A stretch of DNA of 39,743 nt from CAUVKI01 sp963552605 (lineage in GTDB: Bacteria > Bacillota > Clostridia > Tissierellales > Peptoniphilaceae), in NCBI GenBank assembly GCA_963552605.1, contig CAUVKI010000014.1, positions 1-39,743 of the forward strand. The letters run 5' to 3'. Of this stretch, positions 6,891 through 15,780 are shown piece after piece (the first letter of the stretch is position 1; each line of letters begins with the position of its first letter). The position numbers and the translations under genes are program-made. A model generated the notes under the pieces. It was not told the DNA's origin, made no database searches, and worked only from the letters and a program-made list of their open reading frames with translations.

Positions 6891-7995
6891 TGTCAAACTC
6901 GGCGGAAATGAAGGAGACAGTTTTTCAAAAACAATCGGAAATATCGGGGTTGAAGTGGGAAGTGCGGTTAGCGATCTCGGAAAGGATTTGGGACAGGCTT
7001 TTGAGGGGATAGTTTTAAATGTCAAGGATTTTGCAGTTAATTCAAACAACAAAGAAATGGAAACGATACAAAGTGCCATTGAATACGACCTATCGGGAGT
7101 TAGAAATCCCACATTGGATTTCAAAGCCGTAAACGGCGGTATTATATTAAAATCATCCAAAGAAGCTGAAAAGCTTTCTTTGAATGTCACCGCAAGCTAC
7201 AAACGAAAGGAAATCTCTCCCGGAGAAAAGTTGTTTGATTTCTATCTTGAAGACGATAGACTTATATTCTCTCCCCGTTTCAGCGGAGTGAGCATTGCCA
7301 TTGAGGGAATCATTCCGAGAATGGATTATGACAAAATATACCTCCAAACTAAAAACGGAGGGCTTGCAATGAAAGGAGTAAGCTGCGACTTAGTAAACTT
7401 TGAAACCACCAACGGCAGAATTTTATTAAAAGGGATTTCGGCAAAAAATATTGAACTGTCCACGAAAAACGGAAGAATTGAATTTGAAAAAATTGGAGCG
7501 AATGAAATAAATGCTCAGACCTCCAACGGGAAACTCAAACTTGCAAATGTAGACTGTCCGCTTATAAACTGCCGCACCTCAAATTCTTCGGTTGAGGCAT
7601 ATTCGGTAAGGAGCGACGATCTCGTCCTTAAGACCACAAATTCTTCGCTCGTTGCGGACAGTATACTATCCGAAAGAATTTTACTCTATACTACCAACGG
7701 AAAAGTGGAACTTACAAACTATGATGAGGAGTCCGTTTCTGAAATTGATTTGCAAACCACCAACGGCTCAATAAAGATTGATAAAACTCCCAAATATAAA
7801 CCCTCAAAGTATATGCTTGAAACTTCAATGGGCTCTATTGAAATAAATAAGGATCGTCTGATTTATTCAACCAACACCCATGTGAACTATGGAATGAAAA
7901 AAGTCGAAGCCGAATCCACCGACTACCTTGACAATGAAGATCGTGCAATCGTATATAAAGCCGCAACTTCCAACGGCTCAATAAAAATCGGATAA
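6691..7995 (+). CDS. DUF4097 family beta-strand repeat protein with SHOCT-like N-terminus
   Basis: Encodes 434 residues. Residues 1-35 form a SHOCT-like helical hairpin (MLKDGKISTEEAEKLLDAL), followed by a linker with a glycine-containing stretch. From about residue 125 there is a long run of short beta strands with the recurring pattern TxNGxxxxxx (TKNGGLAMK, TTNGRILLK, TKNGRIEFE, TSNGKLKLA, TTNGKVELT, TTNGSIKI), which is the DUF4097/adhesin-like solenoid. No signal peptide or membrane span is seen, so it is probably cytoplasmic or membrane-associated through its partners. It follows the DUF2089 regulator and the truncated copy in one operon, has an AAGGAGG site, and ends at a bidirectional terminator. 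A sensory or scaffold role in envelope stress is plausible from family context only. Confidence 0.88.
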   Translation: MNEEKRMILEMLKDGKISTEEAEKLLDALGKTKESTGSFYSGRSSSKKEINLEQIMQKISGKLDEMAVKLGGNEGDSFSKTIGNIGVEVGSAVSDLGKDLGQAFEGIVLNVKDFAVNSNNKEMETIQSAIEYDLSGVRNPTLDFKAVNGGIILKSSKEAEKLSLNVTASYKRKEISPGEKLFDFYLEDDRLIFSPRFSGVSIAIEGIIPRMDYDKIYLQTKNGGLAMKGVSCDLVNFETTNGRILLKGISAKNIELSTKNGRIEFEKIGANEINAQTSNGKLKLANVDCPLINCRTSNSSVEAYSVRSDDLVLKTTNSSLVADSILSERILLYTTNGKVELTNYDEESVSEIDLQTTNGSIKIDKTPKYKPSKYMLETSMGSIEINKDRLIYSTNTHVNYGMKKVEAESTDYLDNEDRAIVYKAATSNGSIKIG

Positions 7996-7999
7996 GTTA

Positions 8000-8035
8000 A
8001 AAAAACACCTTTGCTTTCTCACAAAGGTGTTTTTT
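8000..8035. terminator. Bidirectional terminator between convergent genes
   Basis: A 14-bp stem, AAAAAACACCTTTG paired with CAAAGGTGTTTTTT, closes an eight-base loop and has A/T runs on both sides. It can end both the plus-strand DUF4097 operon and the minus-strand glycosidase gene. Confidence 0.9.
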
Positions 8036-8048
8036 AGTTTGATTTTAC

Positions 8049-10784
8049 TTACTTTTTTGCAAAGGGCAAGAAATAAGAATAGGAAAAATCGTCGGGAGAA
8101 AATTTTAAATTCAAAATAGTTTGACGGGGGATATCGGAGGGTTTCCTTATGCTGTTTTCATATACCTCAAGATATCTCACTCCATTTTTGATATACTTGG
8201 CATTTTTGGTTGACTTCTGCACCACTACAACATTTTTTCCCGTCTCGACAAGCTCAGCCATTTGCCTTCGGAATAAATCCGCCTCCAACTTGTCCACGAT
8301 TTTTGCAACGGGTTTATCCAATGTTACCAATATATTTTTTCTGTCCGCATTTTTTAATTCAAATATGGCGGGCCACTGCGGAGAGGCGGTTGTCCAAATG
8401 CTTCCCTTAACGGCTGAGAGCGTCAAGACCGCCGCATTGTCATTGTAATTATAGCTGAAAAGTTTTCCATCAACAGCCCTTTTACCCGAAATATCGGATT
8501 TTGAGAAACCGTTTAGAGAAATCAACGTTTGTCCGTTTGCGTTCTTCATCAATGCGGAAGTGTCCGCTTTATTGTTGTCATAAGTGTAAGGTTCATTCAC
8601 TACGGATATCAACGCTCCTTCAAGAGCGGCTCCCTCTTTCGGGTCTTTCGGGGGAATATCTTTCGGAAGGTCTTCGATTTTTTTAAGCGGCAGCGGATAG
8701 TTCGCCGTCAAATTGCTTATTGTGACGGAACCTTTGTATTTAGACATAGGTCTGTCCTCGACCGCATAGATTCTGACCAACTTTAAAGGATTTTCCGTCT
8801 CGGGAAGCATTGCCCGTGTAACTACCGTATCCGAAGTGTCCAAATTTCTTGCAAAGTCAATTGTATAATTTTTATTTCCGTCATTTACCACACCCCTTAG
8901 CCAAGTGCCGTTTCCGTCGCCCGTAACGGTCATTCCCAACGAAATCGCTCCTTTGGGTATGGGAGTTGCACTCTTTTCGTCAAAATTCAAATAGCACGCA
9001 CGAGTTGCCGAGGATTTGGAAAAATCATAAGAGAGTGTAAGTCTCCCTCCGTTTTCTCCAAGTGCACCCGCAGTTTCTTTGGGGGCTGTGGTCAAGGTTT
9101 GCCTTTTCTTGTCATTAAAGTCAAGGAGAGGTCTTTTCTCACTTCCGACAAACACCGGAACATTTTCCACTCCTCCCGCAAACACTGCGCAAATATAACC
9201 CGAACCGGGTGTTGATTGTGCCACAAATTGATCTCCCATAATTTCTCCGACTCCACCGTAAACGGAGAGTCCTATATCGGAAACCACCCCTGAAATTCCA
9301 TTACCGTCGGTGGCGGTGAAAACGGGAAGATTTGTAATTTCTCCGGGCTCCAAATATAGAGCGTCCGTATTTGAAGAAAGATCTACCGCCTTCTCCGCCA
9401 CGAAAATTTCTTTTTCAGCTTTCAATCCTCTTGCAACGGCGGTTATAACTCCTCGTCCGGCACTTCTGGGAATAAACTTAATGCCTTCACCTGTCTTAAA
9501 TTCGCCCTCCACTCCCGATACGCTCAATTGCACTTCACCAGGATTTAATTCGACGGGGTTTTGGTGGAAATCTTTCGCATTGAGCTTAACGGTCGTTCCG
9601 TTAAGCAAAAAACAGTGGCTGTCGCTAAGCTCCATTTTTAAATTTTCCACTTCTCCTACAGGCACGGAATCGGTCATAATGCCTATGGAAGTTATGACCT
9701 TGCGGTTTCTCTCCGAGGGTTTGTTTACAATCTTCGTTTTATCCTCACCTTTTTTGTGCACCGCCAAATTTGTGGAGCCGCCTCCGTCAAGATTCAAAGC
9801 ATTGCCGCATCCGAGGGAGAGCATTATTTCCCCCATAGTCTTTTGAGAAACTCCGAAGTAGGAAGTGTTTCTTCCATCCGCCGTAACCAACATTAAAGTT
9901 TCACCGTCCGAGGAATATCCCACGGCACTTCTGGGTTGATTGCCCTTTATATCCAGCCCTTCGTTTACCACAACGCCGTTTTTTAAAATCACAGCCCCTC
10001 CGGGTACGCTCAATTTTATATTTCTGAACGACTCGTCAGGGTATATCAATGAAAGATTATCTCCAATCTGTATTCTGTCCACAGATCTGTAACCTAAGGA
10101 GCCTTTTATTACCGAAAGAACATAACCGTTTTGAGGAATGGGAAAAGGTGCACCTCCCGTCCTTATGTCGTGAACCGCTCCGTCAATCACCAGCACTTCA
10201 ATTATGTCTTTGTTTTTTGCACTTCCTATCGACTCCGCTCCGAAATCTTTCGTGAGAATTGAAATGGGATTATCTCCGCCATATCCGAAGCGGTTTACGG
10301 GAACTTTCATAAGAGAAAAATTTTGAGAAACATCATTGATATCCACATAGAGTTCGGTTGTGGTAAGAAAAGGTTTTAAATCGGAGCCTAAGGCAAGACT
10401 TGGAACATCGTCTTTTAAATTCGAGGTGGAGATAATTTCTCCGTTTTCGATTATCGTTCCTATTACGGTTGAATTTGAATTAAAAAACGAGGCGTTAATC
10501 CCTGCGATTGCGCCGGACTTTTCCACCATATCCTTTACTGATTCCCTCGTTGAAATCCCACCGCTTGACCTTAAAACTTTGACCTGATTCAAAGGATCCG
10601 TAATTTTCACTTTTATAGCATTTATATTAAACCACCCCTCGGGAGTAAATCTTAAAATATGCTCGTGAGAAATTGATGAAGAAAGTTTCTCCGTGTCAAT
10701 CTTTTCCCAGAGGGTGCGAGGAAGAGCAAACGCCGTTTCGGTTATCAATAAAAAAATCACTGCCGTCAAAAAAAATTTCTTCAT
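8049..10784 (-). CDS. Secreted phosphodiester glycosidase (NAGPA/DUF2233) family protein
   Basis: Encodes 911 residues. Residues 1-20 are a signal peptide (MKKFFLTAVIFLLITETAFA). The NAGPA domain spans roughly residues 50-370, with AIAGINASFFN near its start, GDNPISILTKDFG, PRSAVGYSSDG, and the family signature NLDGGGSTNLAV. Members hydrolyse phosphodiester-linked sugars such as GlcNAc-1-phosphodiesters or act on wall polymers; the substrate here is unknown. The remaining ~500 residues look like beta-rich immunoglobulin-like and carbohydrate-binding-like modules (PGEVQLSVSGVEGEF and TLSYDFSKSSATRACYL). No LPXTG or SLH anchor is evident, so release or non-covalent wall binding is likely. It stands alone, with a promoter that contains an inverted repeat. 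Confidence 0.85.
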   Translation of the reverse strand: MKKFFLTAVIFLLITETAFALPRTLWEKIDTEKLSSSISHEHILRFTPEGWFNINAIKVKITDPLNQVKVLRSSGGISTRESVKDMVEKSGAIAGINASFFNSNSTVIGTIIENGEIISTSNLKDDVPSLALGSDLKPFLTTTELYVDINDVSQNFSLMKVPVNRFGYGGDNPISILTKDFGAESIGSAKNKDIIEVLVIDGAVHDIRTGGAPFPIPQNGYVLSVIKGSLGYRSVDRIQIGDNLSLIYPDESFRNIKLSVPGGAVILKNGVVVNEGLDIKGNQPRSAVGYSSDGETLMLVTADGRNTSYFGVSQKTMGEIMLSLGCGNALNLDGGGSTNLAVHKKGEDKTKIVNKPSERNRKVITSIGIMTDSVPVGEVENLKMELSDSHCFLLNGTTVKLNAKDFHQNPVELNPGEVQLSVSGVEGEFKTGEGIKFIPRSAGRGVITAVARGLKAEKEIFVAEKAVDLSSNTDALYLEPGEITNLPVFTATDGNGISGVVSDIGLSVYGGVGEIMGDQFVAQSTPGSGYICAVFAGGVENVPVFVGSEKRPLLDFNDKKRQTLTTAPKETAGALGENGGRLTLSYDFSKSSATRACYLNFDEKSATPIPKGAISLGMTVTGDGNGTWLRGVVNDGNKNYTIDFARNLDTSDTVVTRAMLPETENPLKLVRIYAVEDRPMSKYKGSVTISNLTANYPLPLKKIEDLPKDIPPKDPKEGAALEGALISVVNEPYTYDNNKADTSALMKNANGQTLISLNGFSKSDISGKRAVDGKLFSYNYNDNAAVLTLSAVKGSIWTTASPQWPAIFELKNADRKNILVTLDKPVAKIVDKLEADLFRRQMAELVETGKNVVVVQKSTKNAKYIKNGVRYLEVYENSIRKPSDIPRQTILNLKFSPDDFSYSYFLPFAKK

Positions 10785-10831
10785 AGTTTAATCCTTTCTC
10801 CGCTTAATTTATGAATATGCACTATATTCGG

Positions 10832-10860
10832 AGAATATCATAATTGTTTTATGATGTCAA
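10832..10860 (-). promoter_or_regulatory. Promoter of the glycosidase gene with an inverted repeat in the spacer
   Basis: On the minus strand TTGACA (10860-10855) and TATTCT (10837-10832) are 17 bases apart. The whole spacer is TCATAA-AACAA-TTATGA, a perfect 6-bp inverted repeat. A regulator bound there would block RNA polymerase directly. Confidence 0.65.
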
Positions 10861-10895
10861 TTTTGCAGGAGTTGAGTTTATAAAAATATTGGTAT

Positions 10896-10926
10896 TAAAA
10901 AAGAGGACTACCTTGGTAATCCTCTT
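10896..10926 (-). terminator. Terminator of the 671-aa P-loop protein gene
   Basis: On the minus strand a 12-bp stem (AAGAGGATTACC against GGTAGTCCTCTT, one G-T mismatch pairing as wobble) closes a two-base loop and is followed by a T tract. It starts ten bases after the stop codon. Confidence 0.85.
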
Positions 10927-10935
10927 CTTTCTTAT

Positions 10936-12951
10936 TTAAACAACAGCACTAAATGTATTAAGATGCAATGCTCTTTCTGCGGCACTGTTCAGCATCTCAA
11001 CCAAGGTGTTTATATATTCTTCGGCGTTAAGTTTTGAAAGGTTAAAATAATCCAGTGAATTTTGCAGGAAGTTTTGAAACTTAAGCTTGTCGCTAAAAGC
11101 TATCCTGTCTCCCTCGCAAACTGCATGGTCGTAAATAAGCTTTTTTAAAAGCGTCCTTTTGTCAAAGTAATACTTCACAATTTCCTTAAAAGCGTCCATC
11201 GCCTCCGTGCTCTCAAAATGCGCTCCCTTAAGAGCAATCGTCTGAGAAACCAAAGAGGACAAAAATTCCGATGTCATAAAGTTTTTGAGGTTCTCGGTGA
11301 AGTCCACGGAAAAAGAATCATTGTCGCTGAATTCTCTCTCCAAAATCGAAGTATAACCTTCTCCGTGTTTTAAGCGGCACTTAAGTGCACGATATTCCGA
11401 GGGGTGAGGATTTAACCCTAAATTTCTTCCGATGTTTATAAGCGCAGGAGTAAATACCTCTCTGTCAGTTCTAACCGCTCTTATATGGTCATTAAAAATG
11501 GATTTGCAGGCTTTCCTGTCGATTTCAACCGAAGCTCCCTCAGGCTCTTCGACTTTTAAAAGAAGTTTAGCGCCCATATTTCCGAGAGATAGGGATACGC
11601 TTTCAAGAATAGATTTATAAACATGAATAACATTGTACTTTTCAACCAGCTCCCTTGAGAAAGTATGATCTCTTCTCAGATAAAATGAGAGGGAGTGAAT
11701 TTCGTATTTTTCTGAAGAAAGCATAGATTTAAGTGCGATTTCACGCTTTTGTATTTCGGAGATCATCTTATCCGCACTGACAAAGTCCTCATTGCTCATA
11801 TCCGTAGATAGCGGATCGTCATAAAAAACTGCATGCCTTGCGGATTCCACAAACAAATCAAGCTTATTGTGAAGTAAAAACACCGGAACGGATCTTTCCA
11901 TACCTTTCAGGAGATCCTCATAAAACTCCAAAAGCTCCCTTGAAGGCTCCTGATTTAGAGGGAGCATCATAAGCAGACCGTCAACATTTCTTTTCATCAA
12001 ACTGCTTGATATATTTTCCCGTTCCTCTCTTGAGTTTACGGGAGCAAACGGGTATCTTGAGTCTATCACTCCAAAAGTATATTCTCCCTCGGAGTTTCTG
12101 AAAGCCTCAAAGAGTTTAGGTTCTTCTCTCAAAATAGACTCAATCTTTTCATGCATCGGAACATATATCACAACTTCGTCCGCAATCTCCGACAAAGACG
12201 GCTTGTCTTCAAACACCGCCTGCACGAAAACTCCGTCCGGATTATCCAAACTCATCTCCTTATAATAATAACCGTCCTTTGAAAGGTTTTCCCTATTAAA
12301 ATACTTAAAGAAGAGCGTACCCAGCTCATCATTGACATCATTTAAAATTCCCCAAAAATCTTTTTTGAAATTCTCTCCTGCAATATCTAAAAATCGCTTA
12401 ACTTCCGACTGCAAAAAAGATAAAAATCTCTCCGAGTTTTCCTTAATCGAAACATCTTTAATATTTTGCTTTGCACAATTATAAATCTCATAGTGATTGT
12501 AACGGAATTCATAATTATGATAAACGGAAACCGCCTTGCTGAAAAATTCTTCTCTTTTGCTCTCGGAAAGAAGTGAAAAGAGAGTTTTTACTCTGTGGGA
12601 GTTTTCCACTTCCTCACGCAAAAAATCAGCCAATGCCTCCTCGTCTTTTCCAACCACGGTTGCCACCACCCTGCTGTGCTCTCTTGTGACTTTAGCCATT
12701 GCACGGGTGAAAATATCTGAAAACAAATCTCTTGAAAGAATTTCCTCGGAAAAAGACACCGCAACAACCATAGCTCCTTTTAGTTCCGTGGTGAAAATTA
12801 TAAGTCGTTCAGAATTGCCGCCGCCTGAATTTAAAAATCTCACGGTTTTCGGCGAAGCGCACACCGCCGCCGTAGTAGTCTTTCCATAGCCCAAATCTCC
12901 CACAATCTCTACCGTGCGGACATGGGGTTTGAGATTTCTTAAAAAACTCAT
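10936..12951 (-). CDS. Large P-loop NTPase/GTPase-like protein, family not recognised
   Basis: Encodes 671 residues, soluble and charged, with no signal peptide or membrane span. A canonical Walker A/G1 motif, GDLGYGKT, lies at residues 18-25. A candidate G4 motif, NKLD, lies at residues 362-365 after the hydrophobic strand PVFLLH. A possible switch Asp at 297 follows a hydrophobic strand (FGVIDSRYP) but lacks the DxxG glycine. If it is a GTPase, the G1-G4 distance (~340 residues) implies a very large insertion, mainly helical, inside the nucleotide domain. The C-terminal ~200 residues are helical. I cannot place it in a known family. It has its own strong promoter (TTGACA-17-TATTGT) and terminator, so it is a monocistronic, probably well expressed gene. 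Confidence 0.75.
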   Translation of the reverse strand: MSFLRNLKPHVRTVEIVGDLGYGKTTTAAVCASPKTVRFLNSGGGNSERLIIFTTELKGAMVVAVSFSEEILSRDLFSDIFTRAMAKVTREHSRVVATVVGKDEEALADFLREEVENSHRVKTLFSLLSESKREEFFSKAVSVYHNYEFRYNHYEIYNCAKQNIKDVSIKENSERFLSFLQSEVKRFLDIAGENFKKDFWGILNDVNDELGTLFFKYFNRENLSKDGYYYKEMSLDNPDGVFVQAVFEDKPSLSEIADEVVIYVPMHEKIESILREEPKLFEAFRNSEGEYTFGVIDSRYPFAPVNSREERENISSSLMKRNVDGLLMMLPLNQEPSRELLEFYEDLLKGMERSVPVFLLHNKLDLFVESARHAVFYDDPLSTDMSNEDFVSADKMISEIQKREIALKSMLSSEKYEIHSLSFYLRRDHTFSRELVEKYNVIHVYKSILESVSLSLGNMGAKLLLKVEEPEGASVEIDRKACKSIFNDHIRAVRTDREVFTPALINIGRNLGLNPHPSEYRALKCRLKHGEGYTSILEREFSDNDSFSVDFTENLKNFMTSEFLSSLVSQTIALKGAHFESTEAMDAFKEIVKYYFDKRTLLKKLIYDHAVCEGDRIAFSDKLKFQNFLQNSLDYFNLSKLNAEEYINTLVEMLNSAAERALHLNTFSAVV

Positions 12952-12989
12952 ATAGTGCCTCCTTAGTTCGTACTTCCATCACATCTTAT

Positions 12990-13018
12990 ACAATACCAAT
13001 TTTTAGTTGAATTGTCAA
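12990..13018 (-). promoter_or_regulatory. Promoter of the 671-aa P-loop protein gene
   Basis: TTGACA (13018-13013) and TATTGT (12995-12990) on the minus strand are 17 bases apart, and TGG precedes the -10. The -35 box overlaps the stop codon of the upstream ArAE gene. Confidence 0.7.
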
Positions 13019-13530
13019 TTTTTCTTCTTGAAGGGCAAAATAATATTTACTGCTAATGAAACCAGCACCCCTATCACCGTATCAAAAAGTCTCATAAAAA
13101 GATAAACATATCTTGTAATACCAGGTTTCTCGGCATAGCTTAAAAGCCCCATAAGCATTACCATTGCGGCATAGGCGGTTGAGCCGGGGATATTTAAAAG
13201 CAGGGTAAGCTTCATTACCGGAAAGAGAAGTATTGACATAATAAAATAATAGGGAATTGTAAAAATAGGGATTTGAAACACATCTGTCAGATATATAAAC
13301 AATGCTCCGAAAGCCCCTCCGATTGCCGTGCCCATAACTCTATGCTTTCCTTTTTTGAGGCTTTCCTCTTTTGTGTTAAGAGTGCAGACAATACATGCGA
13401 CCGCCGCATTCAAGGGAATTCCTCCGAAAAAATCCGAGATGATTACGGAAAGAAAAATGGAAAGCACGGTCTTTATCATACGCATTCCGATATGCAAATT
13501 GAATTTTTCTTTGGGATCAAATAATTTCAT
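13015..13530 (-). CDS. Aromatic acid exporter (ArAE_1/FUSC-like) membrane protein
   Basis: Encodes 171 residues with about four to five membrane segments and the N-terminal signature of the ArAE_1 family: IGMRMIKTVLSIFLSVIISDFFGG, NAAVACIVCTLNT, and RVMGTAIGGAFGALF with its conserved glycines. Longer relatives carry a cytoplasmic C-terminal domain that is missing here, so this is the short, membrane-only form. The family is thought to export aromatic acids or other small anions; the substrate is not known here. A weak AGGAAG site precedes the ATG. It follows a terminator, so it likely has its own promoter near 13540-13560. Confidence 0.75.
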   Translation of the reverse strand: MKLFDPKEKFNLHIGMRMIKTVLSIFLSVIISDFFGGIPLNAAVACIVCTLNTKEESLKKGKHRVMGTAIGGAFGALFIYLTDVFQIPIFTIPYYFIMSILLFPVMKLTLLLNIPGSTAYAAMVMLMGLLSYAEKPGITRYVYLFMRLFDTVIGVLVSLAVNIILPFKKKN

Positions 13531-13557
13531 AATAATACTTCCTATGTATAAAATGTA

Positions 13558-13583
13558 TAAAAAAACGACAGTGAAAACTGTCG
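13558..13583 (-). terminator. Terminator of the TPR/DUF2207/167-aa operon
   Basis: On the minus strand CGACAGT-TTTC-ACTGTCG is followed by seven T. The stem is perfect and lies six bases beyond the stop codon of the 167-aa gene. Confidence 0.9.
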
Positions 13584-13588
13584 CTCTT

Positions 13589-14092
13589 CTAAGCTTTAAA
13601 AATTTCTTCGTTTAAGACCTTTCCGTCATCTCCGAAATAATATTCAGTCACACAATCCACATAGGGAACTCCGTTTTCTTTTCTGCACTCCACCTGAAGA
13701 AATTTTTTATTTTGTCCGACATTCTCCTTTTTCATCTTCTTAAAAAGCTTTAGGAATGAAATCGGTGCTTCCGGTTCTTTAAGTGTTATAAACGCCGTAT
13801 TTTCTTTTTTCATTGCGCCGAAAAGCACTTCTTCAAAAGCTGCCTGATCCGGATTGGCAGGGATTAAATAATACTTCGCTTCTTTTTCCAAATCTCCTGC
13901 CTGCTTTACCTGCACCGCCGGATTATCTTTTTTTGCCGCCGCCATAATGTTGGCAAAAAAAGGTCTGGTGCCCGCTGAACGGTGTCCTGCAATTATTAGG
14001 GAATTTCCCGAGTCAATCGTCTCCTGAATTTTCTCTCCGACCGTTTCATTCATAAACCCGTCGTCCACAAATTTTTTGATCATAGTATTCAT
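13589..14092 (-). CDS. Hypothetical protein with a degenerate P-loop-like segment
   Basis: Encodes 167 residues, soluble, with no signal peptide. Residues ~28-45 read GNSLIIAGHRSAGTRPFFA. This has the strand-loop-helix look of the Walker A region of secretion-type ATPases (compare NLLISGGTGSGKTT), but the Lys of GKT is replaced (AGTRP), so it is unlikely to bind ATP normally. The rest follows an alpha/beta pattern (YYLIPANPDQAAFEEVLFGA, NTAFITLKEPEA). AGGAGG precedes the ATG. It is the last gene of the operon with the TPR protein and the DUF2207 lipoprotein, ending at a strong terminator. I do not recognise the family. Confidence 0.65.
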   Translation of the reverse strand: MNTMIKKFVDDGFMNETVGEKIQETIDSGNSLIIAGHRSAGTRPFFANIMAAAKKDNPAVQVKQAGDLEKEAKYYLIPANPDQAAFEEVLFGAMKKENTAFITLKEPEAPISFLKLFKKMKKENVGQNKKFLQVECRKENGVPYVDCVTEYYFGDDGKVLNEEIFKA

Positions 14093-14140
14093 ATCTATAC
14101 CTCCTGTTTTTTTTGATTATATCACAGATTGTTAGAAATA

Positions 14141-15772
14141 TCATCTATACTGCTTTACGGCTCTGCGAATTAAAGAAGTCAAATATCTGAAAGCGGTCTG
14201 GCTGAAAGAAGTCTCCCTGTCATAATCTTCAAAAGCCTTGTTCATCTCTCTGGAAACTCTCGACTGTAATCCTAAAACCACGGCATAGGTCATATGGTTA
14301 TCCCACAATCTGAGATTAGGCTCTTTGAAATCTTTATCCTGCCAGAGCTTAACTTTATAATTTGAGCTAAATGACTGCTCGCAAAAATTATATAGGAAAT
14401 TATAATAGCGAACAAAACTTCTTGCAATCTTCTTTCCCTCGTCCGTATATATCATTCCTATATCTTTCAGAGCACGAGCGTCAGTAGAATTTTCAACATT
14501 TGAAAGATCCGAGGCATAGCCCTCTTGGAAGAGAAATTCAAGACTCCTGTCTCTTATTGTGCGATAAAAATTCTTGATTAAGTGCTTTTGTTTTTTTACG
14601 GTTTTTTCAAAATCCTGAGGAAGAATTTTTCCTCCCTCTCTCTCACAAAGCTTCATAATCTGCCAAATGGGTTTCCATTCCGTACGGATTTTTGCCTCGT
14701 TTTCCGACTCCAAAAGCACCAAAGCCCCCGCTTCCACCGAACATATCCCCGCTTTCATCATATCCAGCACGACATATATGAGCGTAAGAACATCAAAATC
14801 TGCAATGCGAAATGACTTTAGGAAAGCATAGGCGTAATAAAAGGAGTCTATGGGAGCCTCCGACTCGGTTTCCAACCGCACTTCGGCTCTTAATTCCTCA
14901 AGAGATTTGAAGTATGCCGCAATCCTCTCATTCTTAATTTTATTCCATCTTTTTTTTAATGCACTTGATCCTAATGGGAGAGCAATCACCAAAACTATGA
15001 CTATTAATCCCGTATATGAAATCTTTCCTCCGCTGCTATAACTTTTTTTGGATTCGGGAGGTTTTACCTGAACATTCGAGTGTGAAGATGAAGATGACTT
15101 CACAGACCCGCTCACCACTCCTTTGGAAGCTTCTTCTCCGGAAGTTTCGCTTGTTGCCGCTTTAACGGCTCGTGCATTCTTAAAAGAAGTGCCGTCTATC
15201 GTGAGATTTATGGTGATAAAATCGGGATTTTTTCCTTCAATCTCGACTTCCCCGTCCTTTACATAGACTTTTCCGTCCATACCGCTCACTCTTACTTGAG
15301 TGTCTTCTTTTTTGATAGGCCCCTTAAGAAAAATTTTTGCTTTATTCGGGAGGTGAACGGTGTTTTTAGATATAAACTGCCAAAATATACGCTGCTCGGA
15401 GCCCATTTGCAACGCAAACACTCTTATCTTATATCTTAGCACATATTCGTGCTTTCCTTCTTCGATTCTCCATACCACTCCCTCTTTGGGCATTATGTGA
15501 AATCTTCCGCTCCTGTTTTCCGAATTCCAATTATCGGATTTTGAAAACTCGACATCTCCACTTTTTATGGAAACATCATAAAGAGCTCCCACATCCATAG
15601 GCTTAAAAAAATCTGCCGAAGAATTCGATGAAATTTCCCAACGCTCTTCAAATTGTGCGTCCCCCGACTCGTCCAAAACGATCTCACCTGAAAACTTCGA
15701 GACTTCTATCGGTTCTTTTTTTCCGCAGGCAACTAAAACCGACAGCAAGAAGAGCAAAAATAATTTTTTCAT
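14141..15772 (-). CDS. DUF2207 domain lipoprotein/membrane protein
   Basis: Encodes 543 residues. The N-terminus is a lipoprotein signal (MKKLFLLFLLSVLVACGKKE) with lipobox LVAC, so Cys16 should be lipidated. An extracellular DUF2207-like beta domain follows to about residue 195 (SGEIVLDESGDAQFEERWEI). Next come a Ser-rich linker, one membrane span near residues 250-270 (YTGLIVIVLVIALPLG), and a helical cytoplasmic region of about 270 residues. Two membrane attachments in one protein fit DUF2207 proteins with an external sensor and an internal domain. The gene lies eight bases after the TPR gene in the same operon. The role is unknown; envelope function is inferred from topology. Confidence 0.75.
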   Translation of the reverse strand: MKKLFLLFLLSVLVACGKKEPIEVSKFSGEIVLDESGDAQFEERWEISSNSSADFFKPMDVGALYDVSIKSGDVEFSKSDNWNSENRSGRFHIMPKEGVVWRIEEGKHEYVLRYKIRVFALQMGSEQRIFWQFISKNTVHLPNKAKIFLKGPIKKEDTQVRVSGMDGKVYVKDGEVEIEGKNPDFITINLTIDGTSFKNARAVKAATSETSGEEASKGVVSGSVKSSSSSHSNVQVKPPESKKSYSSGGKISYTGLIVIVLVIALPLGSSALKKRWNKIKNERIAAYFKSLEELRAEVRLETESEAPIDSFYYAYAFLKSFRIADFDVLTLIYVVLDMMKAGICSVEAGALVLLESENEAKIRTEWKPIWQIMKLCEREGGKILPQDFEKTVKKQKHLIKNFYRTIRDRSLEFLFQEGYASDLSNVENSTDARALKDIGMIYTDEGKKIARSFVRYYNFLYNFCEQSFSSNYKVKLWQDKDFKEPNLRLWDNHMTYAVVLGLQSRVSREMNKAFEDYDRETSFSQTAFRYLTSLIRRAVKQYR

Positions 15773-15780
15773 ACAATTCT

